Below, one piece after another: positions 42,901 to 52,540 of a stretch of 64,000 bases of DNA. The translations under genes were made by a program, and so were the position numbers. The notes beneath the pieces are model-generated. The model had not been told where the DNA came from, made no database searches, and worked only from the letters and a program-made list of their open reading frames with translations. The DNA comes from Mycobacteroides sp. CBMA 271. GTDB taxonomy: Bacteria > Actinomycetota > Actinomycetes > Mycobacteriales > Mycobacteriaceae. The stretch spans positions 434,001-498,000 of the forward strand of contig NZ_VTHB01000004.1 in the NCBI RefSeq assembly GCF_009729205.1. The letters are read 5' to 3'. How positions within the stretch are numbered: the first letter of the stretch is position 1; each line of letters starts with the position of its first letter.

Positions 42901-44037
42901 TTAATTCCGCTCCAGCGGTCGATAACCCAGCTCCGTCGCCACGAGCACCTGCCCGGTACTGGGGCTGCCGCAGGCCCGGGGGCAGCCGACCCAATGGCGG
43001 TGCACCGGTGAATGGATACCGCTGGCCAGCTCTTCGGCCACGTCCAGACGCACATCGGCGTGCACGTCTGTTCGCGAGCGCGCGCACCCCGGCGACCCGG
43101 TGCATGAACTGATGTTGAGCCAGGGAGATCGATCGTCGAATACCAGGCCCATGGGGGCCAACACCCGCAGCACCGAGTCGGCCTCCTCCGGGAGCAGATC
43201 ACACAGGAGCAATGAGCGCCAAGGGGTGATCACCACGGGTTTCTCGGCCGCCGCCAGCAGCGCTGCCAGTGAAGCTGGCAGCTGTCCCAGCGGAACCGCC
43301 GCGCCGAGCGTCACCAGGTCACCGGACTGCCGTTGTTCAATCCAGCCCACCGGCGCCCGAGGGGCGGGCAGGGCGTCGGGCGGACCTTCGATCAGCGTTG
43401 CGCCGATTGTCTTGGCGAGCGTCTCGGCGCCCGACGGTAGTTCCGCGACGCGCCATGCGTTTTCCCGAGTTCGCACGAAGACATCCGCCACCGCGAGCAG
43501 GCATTCGACGGCGTCGTCATGGCATTCGGAGGTCCGATGTCCGTCGATGAGCAGCCGCCAACCGGCGGCTTCATGCCGCAACCCGATGTCGGCGCCCATG
43601 GCGTCCATGTCGCCGCGGCCGTCGTCAAGACCGAACAGAAACCGGCCCGGCAGCTCGGCGAGGGCGGGGGACGCGACGAGTCCGCGGTCGAGTGCGTGCA
43701 CCATCGGCCGGATGTCGGGGAAGTCGCCGACGCGGCCCGACAGTGGCGACGCCACGATGTTTCGCGCCCGCTCGTGGCTGGCGGACGGCAGCAGCCCGAC
43801 CGCCGTCAGCAGACCCGACACAGCATCCGCATCGCGTATCCCGCGGATCTGAAGATTGCCGCGGGAGGTGAGTTCCAAGACCGGTGCGCCGTGATCCCCG
43901 GCCGCTTGGGCCAACGCCGCCAACTGCTCGGATGTCAGCATGCCCCCGGGCAGCCGCACCCGCGCCAACGGCCCGTCTGCCGCCTCATGCAGACGTAGTG
44001 CGCCGGGGCACGCATCGTCTGCACTGGAGCGGGTCAC
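42901..44037 (-). CDS. cobG: Precorrin-3B synthase CobG
   Basis: A 378-residue oxygen-dependent monooxygenase of aerobic cobalamin synthesis, related to nitrite/sulfite reductases. Two ferredoxin-like half-domains precede the Fe-S ligands Cys312-x5-Cys318 (SSCTGSPGC) and Cys352-x3-Cys356 (VGCPRACGSP). The C-terminus is encoded by the right copy of the 30-bp repeat and then ends with Asn and TAA supplied by the island, whereas the presumed native end (seen at 36144) reads His-Pro-TAG. The gene thus remains intact after insertion. GTG at 44037 has TACGGT 6 nt upstream. Confidence 0.93.
   Translation of the reverse strand: MTRSSADDACPGALRLHEAADGPLARVRLPGGMLTSEQLAALAQAAGDHGAPVLELTSRGNLQIRGIRDADAVSGLLTAVGLLPSASHERARNIVASPLSGRVGDFPDIRPMVHALDRGLVASPALAELPGRFLFGLDDGRGDMDAMGADIGLRHEAAGWRLLIDGHRTSECHDDAVECLLAVADVFVRTRENAWRVAELPSGAETLAKTIGATLIEGPPDALPAPRAPVGWIEQRQSGDLVTLGAAVPLGQLPASLAALLAAAEKPVVITPWRSLLLCDLLPEEADSVLRVLAPMGLVFDDRSPWLNISSCTGSPGCARSRTDVHADVRLDVAEELASGIHSPVHRHWVGCPRACGSPSTGQVLVATELGYRPLERN
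42907..42936. repeat. Right copy of the 30-bp island-flanking direct repeat
   Basis: Identical over 30 bp to 36144-36173 and lying within the last codons of the intact cobG. Flanking bases differ immediately on both sides. Confidence 0.85.
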
Positions 44038-44043
44038 CTACTC

Positions 44044-44059
44044 ACCGTAGGACTACGGT
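44044..44059. promoter_or_regulatory. Divergent promoters of cobG and cobN
   Basis: TACGGT occurs on both strands in the 33-bp gap: minus strand 44049-44044, 6 nt before the cobG GTG, and plus strand 44054-44059, 11 nt before the cobN GTG. There is no room for a cobalamin riboswitch on either side. Confidence 0.4.
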
Positions 44060-44070
44060 ACGAATGTCCT

Positions 44071-47000
44071 GTGAGTGATGCCCGGATACTTGTGCTGTCG
44101 ACTTCCGACACCGACCTCTTGACCGCCCGTGCCAGTGGTGCGAACTACCGCTGGGCCAACCCTTCTCGCATCCATGTCGATGATCTTCCCGGTCTCGTGG
44201 ATGGCGTCGGAGCGGTGGTCATCCGGCTTCTCGGGGGTCGCCGCGGATGGGAAGACGGCATCGACGCCGTCATCGCCTCCGGTGTGCCGACCGTCGTGGT
44301 TTCGGGTGAACAGGTCCCTGACGCCGAGCTCATGGAATGCTCCACCGTCCCGGTCGGTGCTGCGCTGCAGGTGCACCGGTACCTGGCCGAGGGTGGTACC
44401 GCGAACCTGCGCCAGCTGCATGCCTTCCTGTCCGACACCGTATTGATGACGGGAATCGGCTTCGAGCCGCCGGCCCCCAATCCGGTCTGGGGTGTATTAG
44501 ACAGACGCAGTAAGGCTGGCATTATCGCCGCCGACGGCCCCACCGTCGCGGTGCTCTACTACCGCGCCCAGCAGCTCGCCGGAAACACCGGGTACATCGA
44601 GGCGTTGTGCACCGCGATAGAGAACGGCGGCGGACGGGCACTTCCGGTGTACTGCGCATCCCTTCGGACCGCGCCGCCCGAGCTCTTGGCGGCATTGTCG
44701 GCTGCCGACGCCATGGTGGTCACCGTGCTGGCCGCCGGTGGCGCAACGCCGGCGACCGTGGGAGCGGGGGGAGCCGACAATGAGTGGAATGTGGCCCACC
44801 TGGCCGCCCTTGATATCCCGATCTTGCAGGGGCTCTGCCTCACCAGTGGGCGCGACGCTTGGGATGCCAACGACGACGGCATGAGTCCGTTGGATGTCGC
44901 GACGCAGGTTGCGGTCCCCGAGTTCGACGGCCGCATCATCACCGTCCCGTTTTCGTTCAAGGAGATCGACGACGACGGGCTCATCAACTATGTTGCCGAC
45001 ACCGAACGCTGCGCACGGGTGGCGGGTATCGCCTTGCGGCACGCCAAGCTTCGCTCGATTCCCGCCGCGGAGCGCCGGATTGCCGTGGTGTTCTCTGCCT
45101 ATCCCACCAAGCACGCCCGGATCGGCAATGCGGTGGGGCTGGACACTCCGGCCAGCGCGGTGGCGCTGCTCACTGCGATGCGTGCAGCGGGCTACGACAT
45201 AGGCCCCGACGGTGAGATTCCCGGCGTGCCGGCGACCGGTCGGCCCGCGACCGACGGTGACGGCGATGCGCTGGTGCATGCCCTGATCGAGCGGGGCGGC
45301 CAAGACCCGGACTGGCTCACCGCGGAGCAGCTGGCGGGCAACCCCATTCGGGTATCGGCGCAGCAGTACCAGGAGTGGTTCTCGCGGCTGGCGCCCGGAC
45401 TTGCCGAGCGGATCGTCGAACATTGGGGTCCGGCGCCGGGGGAGCTGTTCGTCGACACTAGCGCCAATCCTGACGGCGATATTGTGGTTGCTGCCATGCA
45501 ATCAGGCAATGTAGTTTTGATTGTCCAGCCGCCCCGGGGATTCGGAGAAAATCCGGTAGCCATCTACCACGACCCGGACCTGCCTCCCAGCCACCATTAC
45601 CTGGCCGCGTACCGGTGGCTCTCGGCTCCACGCGAGGAGGGCGGATTCGGTGCCGACGCGCTGGTGCACCTGGGAAAGCACGGCAATCTGGAATGGCTAC
45701 CGGGGAAAACCGTTGGGCTGTCAGCGGATTGCGCCACCGATGCCGCCCTCGGGGATCTGCCGTTGATCTATCCATTCCTCGTTAACGATCCGGGGGAGGG
45801 TACGCAGGCCAAACGTCGCGCGCACGCGACCCTGGTTGACCATCTCATTCCGCCGATGGCGCGCGCCGAAACCTATGGTGATATCGCGCGTTTGGAGCAA
45901 TTGCTCGATGAGCACGCGAATATCTCGGCCTTGGATCCGGCCAAATTGCCTGCCATCCGCCAGCAGATCTGGACGCTGATGCGCGCGGCGAAGATGGACC
46001 ACGATCTCGGGTTGGAGGAGCGTCCGGACGAGGACGTCTTCGACGACATGCTGCTGCATGTGGACGGATGGCTCTGCGAGATCAAGGATGTTCAGATCCG
46101 CGACGGGCTGCACATCCTGGGCAGCGCGCCTACGGGTGAGGCCCAAGTGGACCTGGTGTTGTCGATCCTGCGTGCCCGCCAGATGTGGGCGGGCGAACAA
46201 TCGGTGCCCGGACTGCGCCAAGCGCTTGGCCTTGCCGAGGATGGCACCGACGACCGTGTGCGCGTGGACGAGATTGACCAGCAAGCACGTTCGCTGCTCG
46301 CCTCGCTGCAGGCGGCGGGCTGGAACCCCGATGCGGTGGCCGATCTCACCGCTGACCCCCAGGTCGCGCAGATCCTGAGGTTCGCGGCCACCGAGGTGGT
46401 GCCCAGGCTCGACGGAACCAACGGCGAGATCGACGCGGTGCTGCGGGCATTGGATGGCCGGTTCATCGAGGCGGGACCGTCGGGTTCACCGCTGCGCGGG
46501 CTCGTCAACGTGTTGCCGACCGGGCGTAACTTCTATTCGGTTGACCCCAAGGCGGTTCCGTCGAAGCTGGCCTGGGAGACCGGGCAGGCGATGGCCGAGT
46601 CTCTGGTGGAGCGGTACCGCGCCGATTACGGAGACTGGCCACGATCGGTTGGGCTCTCGATCTGGGGAACCTCCGCGATGCGGACCTCCGGTGACGACAT
46701 CGCCGAAGTCCTTGCACTCCTGGGTGTTCGACCGGTGTGGGATGATGCTTCCCGGCGAGTGGTGAGCCTGGAGGGCATTCCGCTGGAAGAACTGGGGCGC
46801 CCCCGGATCGACGTCACGGTGCGTATCTCCGGATTCTTCCGGGATGCCTTCCCGCACGTGGTGACCATGCTCGACGATGCCGTCGCGCTGGCCGCGGGAC
46901 TCGAAGAACCCGCCGAGCAGAACTTCTTGCGCGCGCACGCCGAGGCCGACCGCGCTGAGCACGGGGATTGGCGGCGCGCCACCATGCGCATCTTCGGCTC

Positions 47001-47700
47001 CAAGCCTGGCACTTACGGCGCCGGGCTGCTTCAGCTGATCGATAGCCAAAACTGGCGCAATGACTCGGATTTGGAGCAGGTGTACACGGCGTGGGGCGGA
47101 TTCGCCTACGGTCGCGGGCTCGACGGCGCCGCCGCGAGCGAGGATATGCGTCACCAGTATCGCCGGATTGCGGTGGCGGCCAAGAACACCGATACCCGTG
47201 AACACGATATTGCCGACTCCGACGACTACTTCCAGTACCACGGCGGCATGGTCGCGGCGGTACGGGCGCTCACTGGTAAGGCACCTGCGGCGTACATCGG
47301 CGATAACACCCGACCGGACGCGGTGCGTACCCGCACGTTATCTGAAGAAACCACAAGGGTTTTCCGTGCTCGTGTGGTCAACCCGCGTTGGCTGGAGGCG
47401 ATGCGCCGGCATGGCTACAAGGGCGCCTTTGAAATGGCCGCGACCGTCGACTACCTGTTTGGGTATGACGCCACCGCCAACGTGATGGCGGACTGGATGT
47501 ACGAACAGCTCACCAAGAGCTACGTGCTCGACGAACAGAATCGCAAGTTCATGCAGCAGTCCAACCCTTGGGCGCTGCACGGAATCGCGGAGAGGTTGCT
47601 GGAGGCCGCCAGTAGGGGACTCTGGGAGAGCCCCGATCAGCAAGTTCTTGATGATTTGCGAACGGCTTTCTTGGAAACCGAAGGTGAGCTGGAGTCGTAG
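44071..47700 (+). CDS. cobN: Cobaltochelatase subunit CobN
   Basis: A 1209-residue large subunit of the ATP-dependent aerobic cobaltochelatase, which inserts Co(II) into hydrogenobyrinate a,c-diamide together with CobS and CobT. The sequence shows the family segments VFSAYPTKHARIGNAVGLDTP, LVHLGKHGNLEWLPGK, LPLIYPFLVNDPGEGTQAKRR and GTYGAGLLQLID throughout its length; the size is normal for CobN/BchH proteins. It is divergent from cobG. cobS and cobT are not in this window. GTG start at 44071; a weak leader of a few bases is predicted. Confidence 0.96.
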   Translation: MSDARILVLSTSDTDLLTARASGANYRWANPSRIHVDDLPGLVDGVGAVVIRLLGGRRGWEDGIDAVIASGVPTVVVSGEQVPDAELMECSTVPVGAALQVHRYLAEGGTANLRQLHAFLSDTVLMTGIGFEPPAPNPVWGVLDRRSKAGIIAADGPTVAVLYYRAQQLAGNTGYIEALCTAIENGGGRALPVYCASLRTAPPELLAALSAADAMVVTVLAAGGATPATVGAGGADNEWNVAHLAALDIPILQGLCLTSGRDAWDANDDGMSPLDVATQVAVPEFDGRIITVPFSFKEIDDDGLINYVADTERCARVAGIALRHAKLRSIPAAERRIAVVFSAYPTKHARIGNAVGLDTPASAVALLTAMRAAGYDIGPDGEIPGVPATGRPATDGDGDALVHALIERGGQDPDWLTAEQLAGNPIRVSAQQYQEWFSRLAPGLAERIVEHWGPAPGELFVDTSANPDGDIVVAAMQSGNVVLIVQPPRGFGENPVAIYHDPDLPPSHHYLAAYRWLSAPREEGGFGADALVHLGKHGNLEWLPGKTVGLSADCATDAALGDLPLIYPFLVNDPGEGTQAKRRAHATLVDHLIPPMARAETYGDIARLEQLLDEHANISALDPAKLPAIRQQIWTLMRAAKMDHDLGLEERPDEDVFDDMLLHVDGWLCEIKDVQIRDGLHILGSAPTGEAQVDLVLSILRARQMWAGEQSVPGLRQALGLAEDGTDDRVRVDEIDQQARSLLASLQAAGWNPDAVADLTADPQVAQILRFAATEVVPRLDGTNGEIDAVLRALDGRFIEAGPSGSPLRGLVNVLPTGRNFYSVDPKAVPSKLAWETGQAMAESLVERYRADYGDWPRSVGLSIWGTSAMRTSGDDIAEVLALLGVRPVWDDASRRVVSLEGIPLEELGRPRIDVTVRISGFFRDAFPHVVTMLDDAVALAAGLEEPAEQNFLRAHAEADRAEHGDWRRATMRIFGSKPGTYGAGLLQLIDSQNWRNDSDLEQVYTAWGGFAYGRGLDGAAASEDMRHQYRRIAVAAKNTDTREHDIADSDDYFQYHGGMVAAVRALTGKAPAAYIGDNTRPDAVRTRTLSEETTRVFRARVVNPRWLEAMRRHGYKGAFEMAATVDYLFGYDATANVMADWMYEQLTKSYVLDEQNRKFMQQSNPWALHGIAERLLEAASRGLWESPDQQVLDDLRTAFLETEGELES

Positions 47701-47709
47701 CATCGGGCC

Positions 47710-48114
47710 ATGGCCGCGGGTGATGGTTTGGACATTGGTGGCGTCGCGGCGGGGCGCTACGTCCTGTTGACGACGTTCACCAAGGACGGTGTGGCGAAAC
47801 CGACCCCGATGGGATTCGTCGCCGAGGGTGACGAGCTCCTCCTCACCACGAGTGCCAACACCTGGAAGGTCACCCGGATTCGGCGAAACCCGAAGGTGAC
47901 GGTGGCCGTCTGCACGCAGAGCGGCCGCGTGATCAGCCCGACATCCGATGCCACCGCTGCGATCGTCGAAGACCCTGCCTCCGTCGCACGCATCCGCGCC
48001 GCGGTGGTCAAGCGGTACGGGCTGCCCAGCCGGATCGTCACCGCGTGGTTGGACCGGCGAAACGGCGCCAGGGTTGGGATTTCGGTGACTCTCGGGGCAC
48101 CGGAGTTGTGCTGA
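47710..48114 (+). CDS. PPOX-class F420-dependent enzyme (first of a tandem pair)
   Basis: A 134-residue split-barrel protein of the PPOX class F420-dependent family (resembling Rv2061c). YVLLTTFTKDGVAKPTPMGF and TTSANTWKVTRIRRNPKVTVAVC are the cofactor-binding strands; the C-terminus holds AWLDRRNGARVGISV. The neighbour at 48148 shares the same layout (YVSLTTFTKDG, NAWKVRRIRK), so the two arose by duplication. TAGCAT overlapping the cobN stop lies 6 nt before the ATG and may be its own leaderless promoter. Substrate unknown. Confidence 0.83.
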   Translation: MAAGDGLDIGGVAAGRYVLLTTFTKDGVAKPTPMGFVAEGDELLLTTSANTWKVTRIRRNPKVTVAVCTQSGRVISPTSDATAAIVEDPASVARIRAAVVKRYGLPSRIVTAWLDRRNGARVGISVTLGAPELC

Positions 48115-48147
48115 CATACCTGCCCTCTGATTCCTAGACTGGGCGCC

Positions 48148-48540
48148 ATGAGTGCAAACCTCGCGGTGCCGACATTCGATGAAGTCGGCGCGGCCAAGTA
48201 CGTGTCGCTGACGACATTCACCAAGGACGGCCGCCCCAAGCCCGCCGCCGTCTGGGCGGCACCGGACAACGGCGAGCTTCTTGTGTGGACGGAATCCAAC
48301 GCATGGAAGGTGCGTCGCATCCGCAAGACCACCCGCGTGACGCTGGCGATCTGTGATGCGCGCGGCAAGGTACGCAGCGGTGAGGTCGAGGGAACCGCAC
48401 GTGTCCTGGATCCCGACGGCACCGAGCGGGCGCGCGACGCCATCTCCCGCAAGTACGGCCTGCTGGGCTGGGTGCTGGTCAGGGCCAGCGTCCTGCGCCG
48501 CGGCAAGAGCGGCACCATCGGACTGGCCATCACCGCCTGA
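48148..48540 (+). CDS. PPOX-class F420-dependent enzyme (second of a tandem pair)
   Basis: A 130-residue paralogue of the preceding gene, with YVSLTTFTKDGRPKPAAVW and ESNAWKVRRIRKTTRVTLAIC. It probably binds F420 or FMN and reduces or oxidises a small substrate. TAGACT at 48135-48140 lies exactly 7 nt before the ATG, so this gene too seems to be transcribed as a leaderless message separate from its twin. The C-terminus (VLRRGKSGTIGLAIT) is typical of the family. Confidence 0.83.
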   Translation: MSANLAVPTFDEVGAAKYVSLTTFTKDGRPKPAAVWAAPDNGELLVWTESNAWKVRRIRKTTRVTLAICDARGKVRSGEVEGTARVLDPDGTERARDAISRKYGLLGWVLVRASVLRRGKSGTIGLAITA

Positions 48541-48578
48541 CACGGGAACCTGGCGGCGGGCCGGCTCGTTGATCCGGT

Positions 48579-49100
48579 ATGTGGCCAGGCCTGTTTCTGC
48601 TGTACGTGATCGTTGAGGTGTCTGCCCTGGTGGCGTTGACCTCCGCGGTAGGCATCGGCTGGACGATCATCGCCGTCGCCGGGACGTTCGTTGTCGGACT
48701 CATCCTTGCCGGTTCACAGGCCCGGCGTGCCATTGACCAGTTGCGGCGCGGAGTTCGATCACCCGGAGGGGCCGTCGCGGATGGTGCGTTGATCGCGCTC
48801 GGGACCGTCGCCGTCGTGATCCCCGGGTTGGTGTCCTCGACCATCGGCTTACTGCTACTCCTGCCGCCGACTCGCGCCGTGCTGCGGCCGGTGCTGACCC
48901 TTGTCGCCGCGCGGCAGCTGGGCCGTCGGGCGCCACTGATCACCGTCATCCCCATCGGATACGGAGCGTTCCAGGCCAGCCAGGCCGGCCAGGCCCGCGG
49001 TGCCACCGTCGACTACATCGACGGTGAGGTCATCGACGTCAGTGACGGCGCAGCGACCCCGTCAGATTTCTACCGTCCCGGCCGCGACCTGCCTGCGTAG
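48579..49100 (+). CDS. fxsA: FxsA family membrane protein
   Basis: A 173-residue inner-membrane protein with four hydrophobic helices: LFLLYVIVEVSALVAL, WTIIAVAGTFVVGLIL, ALIALGTVAVVIPG and STIGLLLLLPPTRAVL. The last helix with LLLLLPPTRAVLRP is the FxsA signature. FxsA relieves exclusion of phage T7 in E. coli when overproduced; its natural role is unclear. A short acidic C-terminal tail follows. It starts 38 bp after the PPOX pair and precedes the amidohydrolase, keeping the order seen around Rv2053c. Confidence 0.85.
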   Translation: MWPGLFLLYVIVEVSALVALTSAVGIGWTIIAVAGTFVVGLILAGSQARRAIDQLRRGVRSPGGAVADGALIALGTVAVVIPGLVSSTIGLLLLLPPTRAVLRPVLTLVAARQLGRRAPLITVIPIGYGAFQASQAGQARGATVDYIDGEVIDVSDGAATPSDFYRPGRDLPA

Positions 49101-49129
49101 ACGTCGGCTCGGCCCGGCAGAATAACCAA

Positions 49130-50758
49130 GTGCACACTCGCCCGGACGCTCTTCGCGCAAGCGGCTCATCGCACCTCCTCGTCAATGCGCGCGTGCACAG
49201 CCCGTCGCATCCGGCGGCGACAGCCATGGCCGTAACCGGCGGTGTCATCAACTGGATCGGCGAGGACGACCTTGGCCGCGCCGAGTTCCCTGGTGCTGAA
49301 GTCGTCGACCTAGACGGCGCGTTCGTTGCACCGGCATTCGTGGACGCCCATGTGCATGTCACCGCGCTGGGGTTATCGCTCATCGGACTCGACGTATCCG
49401 ATGCGACCTCCCGCGAACAGTGCCTGGCCCGCCTGGCGGCATACGCCGCGGAGCACCCCGATGACGTGATCTGGGGGCATGGTTGGGACGAGTCGCGATG
49501 GCCGGATCGTCGCCCCCTCAGCACCGCCGATCTCGATGCGTCCACACCCGGTAGGGCCGTGTACCTCACCCGTATCGATGTACACGCCGCGGCGGCATCG
49601 ACGACGCTGCGTCAGCAGGTGCCCGCGCTGGTCGAGGCCACCGGATTTCACCCCGAACACCCGCTGGTAGACGAGGCGCACCATCTGTTGCGAGCCCATG
49701 CGCGCAGCGCCCTGTCCGGAGCCACTCGTGCCGCTGCCCGGCGCGCGGCCCTGGATAGCGCGGCGTCGCTCGGGGTGGTGTCGGTGCACGAATGCGGCGG
49801 GCCGGAAATCGGCGGGCTTGAGGACTTCCGCGAATTGCTGGCCACCGAGCACGGCGTGCAGGTCACCGGGTACTGGGGTGAGGCGGCCCGCGATACGGAT
49901 CACGCACGCGAGCTCATCACCTCGACGGGGGCCGCCGGGCTGGCCGGTGACCTTTTCGTCGACGGAGCGCTCGGATCGCGCACCGCCTGGCTGCACCAGC
50001 CCTACCACGACGCGCCGCACACCTGCGGCACGCAGCATCTGGATGCCGAAACCGTTGAAGCCCACCTAGACTCGTGCACGCAGGCCGGTATCACCGCGGG
50101 ATTTCACGTGATCGGCGATGCCGCTGTTACCGAGGTAGTCGACGCTTTGGCGAGGGTCGCCGCGCGTCACGGTGTGCCCGCCGTGGCCCGGTGCGGCCAC
50201 CGTCTGGAGCACCTCGAAATGGTCAACGCGGCGCAGGCAGAGCAACTTGGCCGGCTTGGGGTCATCGCGAGCATGCAACCGGCGTTCGATGCCCTCTGGG
50301 GTGGCCCGGACGGTATGTATGCGGATCGACTCGGCCCGGACCGAGGTACTCAGCTAAACCCGCTCGCGCTGTTAGCATCCCAAGGCGTGCCCCTAGCGTT
50401 TGGCTCCGACGCACCCGTCACGCCCATGAATCCGTGGGTGACAGTGCGGGCGGCGGCCCATCACCGCACCGCAAGTAGCTCCGTATCGCTGCGCGCGGCG
50501 TTTGGCGCCGCGACCCGAGGCGGCTGGCGCGCCCAGGGCATTCACGACGGCGTGACCGGCACCTTGACCCCGGGAGCGCCTGCTAGTTACGCGATTTGGG
50601 AGACAGGTGACCTGACCATCAACACCAGCCAACCGGGCGTTCAGCGGTGGTCCACCGACCCGCGCTCGCGCGTCCCGGCACTACCGGACCTCGAAGCGCT
50701 CACTGCATTGCCCACATGTCTGCGAACCGTGCACCGCGGCAAGGTGATCCATGGCTGA
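49130..50758 (+). CDS. Metal-dependent amidohydrolase (amidohydrolase_3 family)
   Basis: A 542-residue TIM-barrel hydrolase of the YtcJ-like amidohydrolase 3 group. Metal-binding and catalytic motifs: [15 protein letters not shown] (HxH), [17 protein letters not shown] and [15 protein letters not shown] (catalytic Asp). Such enzymes hydrolyse amide, imine or ester bonds in small molecules; the substrate is not known. The GTG at 49130 is the only early start giving the full N-terminal beta-sandwich. The stop overlaps the lnt start by 8 bp, so it is co-translated with lnt and dpm, though a role in lipoprotein or mannolipid synthesis is not evident. Confidence 0.83.
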   Translation: MHTRPDALRASGSSHLLVNARVHSPSHPAATAMAVTGGVINWIGEDDLGRAEFPGAEVVDLDGAFVAPAFVDAHVHVTALGLSLIGLDVSDATSREQCLARLAAYAAEHPDDVIWGHGWDESRWPDRRPLSTADLDASTPGRAVYLTRIDVHAAAASTTLRQQVPALVEATGFHPEHPLVDEAHHLLRAHARSALSGATRAAARRAALDSAASLGVVSVHECGGPEIGGLEDFRELLATEHGVQVTGYWGEAARDTDHARELITSTGAAGLAGDLFVDGALGSRTAWLHQPYHDAPHTCGTQHLDAETVEAHLDSCTQAGITAGFHVIGDAAVTEVVDALARVAARHGVPAVARCGHRLEHLEMVNAAQAEQLGRLGVIASMQPAFDALWGGPDGMYADRLGPDRGTQLNPLALLASQGVPLAFGSDAPVTPMNPWVTVRAAAHHRTASSSVSLRAAFGAATRGGWRAQGIHDGVTGTLTPGAPASYAIWETGDLTINTSQPGVQRWSTDPRSRVPALPDLEALTALPTCLRTVHRGKVIHG

Positions 50759-52535
50759 CGAAGCGCTCGACGAGGATGTGACGGAGCTCGAGGCTCCGAA
50801 CGACGTTGAAGACGACGAGGTTCCCGGCGAGGCGGAACCGTCACGCGGCGCAGTAATCGCCGCTGCCCTGCGTGCTCGGGTGGCCGCGTTCGGCCGCGCC
50901 TGGCTGCGTGCCGCGCCCCGTCAGGTCGGGGTCATCGGTGGGGGTCTCGCCCTCTGTGTGAGCTTCCCGCCGTGGGGTTTCTGGTGGGCGGCATTCCCCG
51001 CGCTGTCGATTCTTGGATTGGTGCTGTGGTCGAGGCGCACCGCGCTGCGCGGTGGTCTCGGGTACGGGCTGCTGTTCGGTCTGGCCTTCTACATCCCGCT
51101 GCTGCCCTGGACGGGCGAGCTGGTGGGTGTGTTCCCCTGGCTGGCGCTGTCCCTGCTGTGTGCAATTTCGGTTGCGTTCTTCGGCGTACTAGCGGTCGCG
51201 GTGCGCAATCTGCCGGGCTGGCCGCTGTGGTTCGCTGCGGCGTGGTCGGCCGCGGAATGGGGTAAGGCAAGCATTCCGTTCGGCGGTTTTCCTTGGGGCC
51301 GTATTGCTTACAGTCAAGGTGACGGACCCATGCTCGGGCTCGCTCGGTACGGCGGAGCGCCGCTGGTGTCTTTCGCTGTGGCCCTGGGAGCGTTCGCGGT
51401 GACCGCGCTCGGCATCGAGTTGTACCGCTGGTGGCGCAGTCCGGCCGCGGGCCCCGACGGTGCCCGGCCGGTGCCCTCGGTGCTACTGCCCGGCGTCTGC
51501 GTATGTCTGGTCCTGTTTGCGATGGCGGTGAGTTGGCAGCAGGTTCGGCATGCAAGTCACGGAGCCACGAACGGGCGGACCGTCACCGTCGCGGCGGTGC
51601 AGGGCAATGTGCCGCGACTCGGCCTGGATTTCAACGCGCAGCGGCGCGCGGTGCTGGACTACCACGTCAAGGAAACCCTGTTACTCGCCCAGGACGTCAA
51701 GGCCGGGAGGGCTCCGGCGCCGCAGTTCGTGGTGTGGCCGGAGAACTCCTCGGACATCGATCCGATCCGCAATGCGGACGCGGCCGAGGCCATCACCGAG
51801 GCCGCGAAGACGATCGGTGCGCCGATTCTGGTTGGTGGGGTGCTGCGGCACCCCGATTCCACCCCCGAACAGCCGAAGTCGATCAATTCGGTGATTGTGT
51901 GGGATCCGGAGACAGGCCCGGGGGAGCGTCACGACAAGCAGATCGTGCAACCGTTCGGCGAGTACCTGCCGTGGCGCAGCTTCTTCGCGCACTTCTCCGA
52001 GTACGCCGATCGCGCCGGGTATTTCGTCCCCGGAGACGGCAACGGCGTCGTCACCGCGGGCGGTGTGAAGATCGGCGTGGCCACCTGCTGGGAGGTGCTG
52101 TTCGACCGGGCGCTGCGACAATCCACGCTCAACGGCGCCGAGATTCTCGCCGTGCCCAGTAACAACGCCCTGTTCGGCACTGCGATGAGCGAACAGCAGC
52201 TGGCCATTTCCAAGGTGCGGGCCGTCGAGCACGATCGTGAGGTCATCGTCGTCGGTACCACCGGGATCAGCGCCTTTATCGCTCCCGACGGCGTGGACGC
52301 GGGCCGCACCAAGTTCTTCGAACCGGCCTACATCGACATGCAGGTGCGCCTGCACAACGACGTGACACCCGCCACGCAATGGGGCCCATGGATCGAGTGG
52401 GCGCTTGCTCTGATCGCGGGACTGGCCGTCCTGGCCTCGGCTGGCCTGGCGATACTGCACAATGGAGGGCTGAAGCGGCGCAAGAATGTGCCAGATGATG
52501 AGGCGGAGTTGGCCTCACCGAGTAAGGAGACCTGA
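50751..52535 (+). CDS. lnt: Apolipoprotein N-acyltransferase Lnt
   Basis: A 594-residue integral membrane enzyme that adds the third acyl chain to the N-terminal cysteine of lipoproteins. About 50 acidic N-terminal residues are followed by six or seven transmembrane helices and a nitrilase-like periplasmic domain with the catalytic triad Glu331 (VVWPENSSD), Lys396 ([14 protein letters not shown]) and Cys446 (ATCWEVLF). A last helix near 545-565 anchors the C-terminus. In M. tuberculosis this domain is fused to the polyprenol-phosphate mannosyltransferase (Ppm1); here the two are separate, 5 bp apart. Confidence 0.95.
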   Translation: MADEALDEDVTELEAPNDVEDDEVPGEAEPSRGAVIAAALRARVAAFGRAWLRAAPRQVGVIGGGLALCVSFPPWGFWWAAFPALSILGLVLWSRRTALRGGLGYGLLFGLAFYIPLLPWTGELVGVFPWLALSLLCAISVAFFGVLAVAVRNLPGWPLWFAAAWSAAEWGKASIPFGGFPWGRIAYSQGDGPMLGLARYGGAPLVSFAVALGAFAVTALGIELYRWWRSPAAGPDGARPVPSVLLPGVCVCLVLFAMAVSWQQVRHASHGATNGRTVTVAAVQGNVPRLGLDFNAQRRAVLDYHVKETLLLAQDVKAGRAPAPQFVVWPENSSDIDPIRNADAAEAITEAAKTIGAPILVGGVLRHPDSTPEQPKSINSVIVWDPETGPGERHDKQIVQPFGEYLPWRSFFAHFSEYADRAGYFVPGDGNGVVTAGGVKIGVATCWEVLFDRALRQSTLNGAEILAVPSNNALFGTAMSEQQLAISKVRAVEHDREVIVVGTTGISAFIAPDGVDAGRTKFFEPAYIDMQVRLHNDVTPATQWGPWIEWALALIAGLAVLASAGLAILHNGGLKRRKNVPDDEAELASPSKET

Positions 52536-52540
52536 CCGGA

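Larger units (their letters stand above)
36144..42936. mobile_element. Genomic island inserted at the 3' end of cobG
   Basis: A 6.8-kb segment bounded by two perfect 30-bp direct copies of the cobG 3' end. It interrupts the otherwise contiguous cobG-cobH-cobIJ order. Several parts (about 36.3-38.3 and 42.76-42.9 kb) are clearly richer in A+T than the flanks. It carries nine genes: a five-gene candidate biosynthetic operon, a TetR regulator, an MFS exporter, a split-barrel flavoprotein and a LysR regulator. No integrase, transposase or relaxase is encoded, so it is either a decayed element, one moved in trans, or a segment acquired by recombination. Confidence 0.75.

Noticed and set aside
44038..44070. 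Cobalamin riboswitch between cobG and cobN
   Set aside because: Only 33 bp separate the two start codons, far too little for the aptamer, and no B12-box-like core is present.
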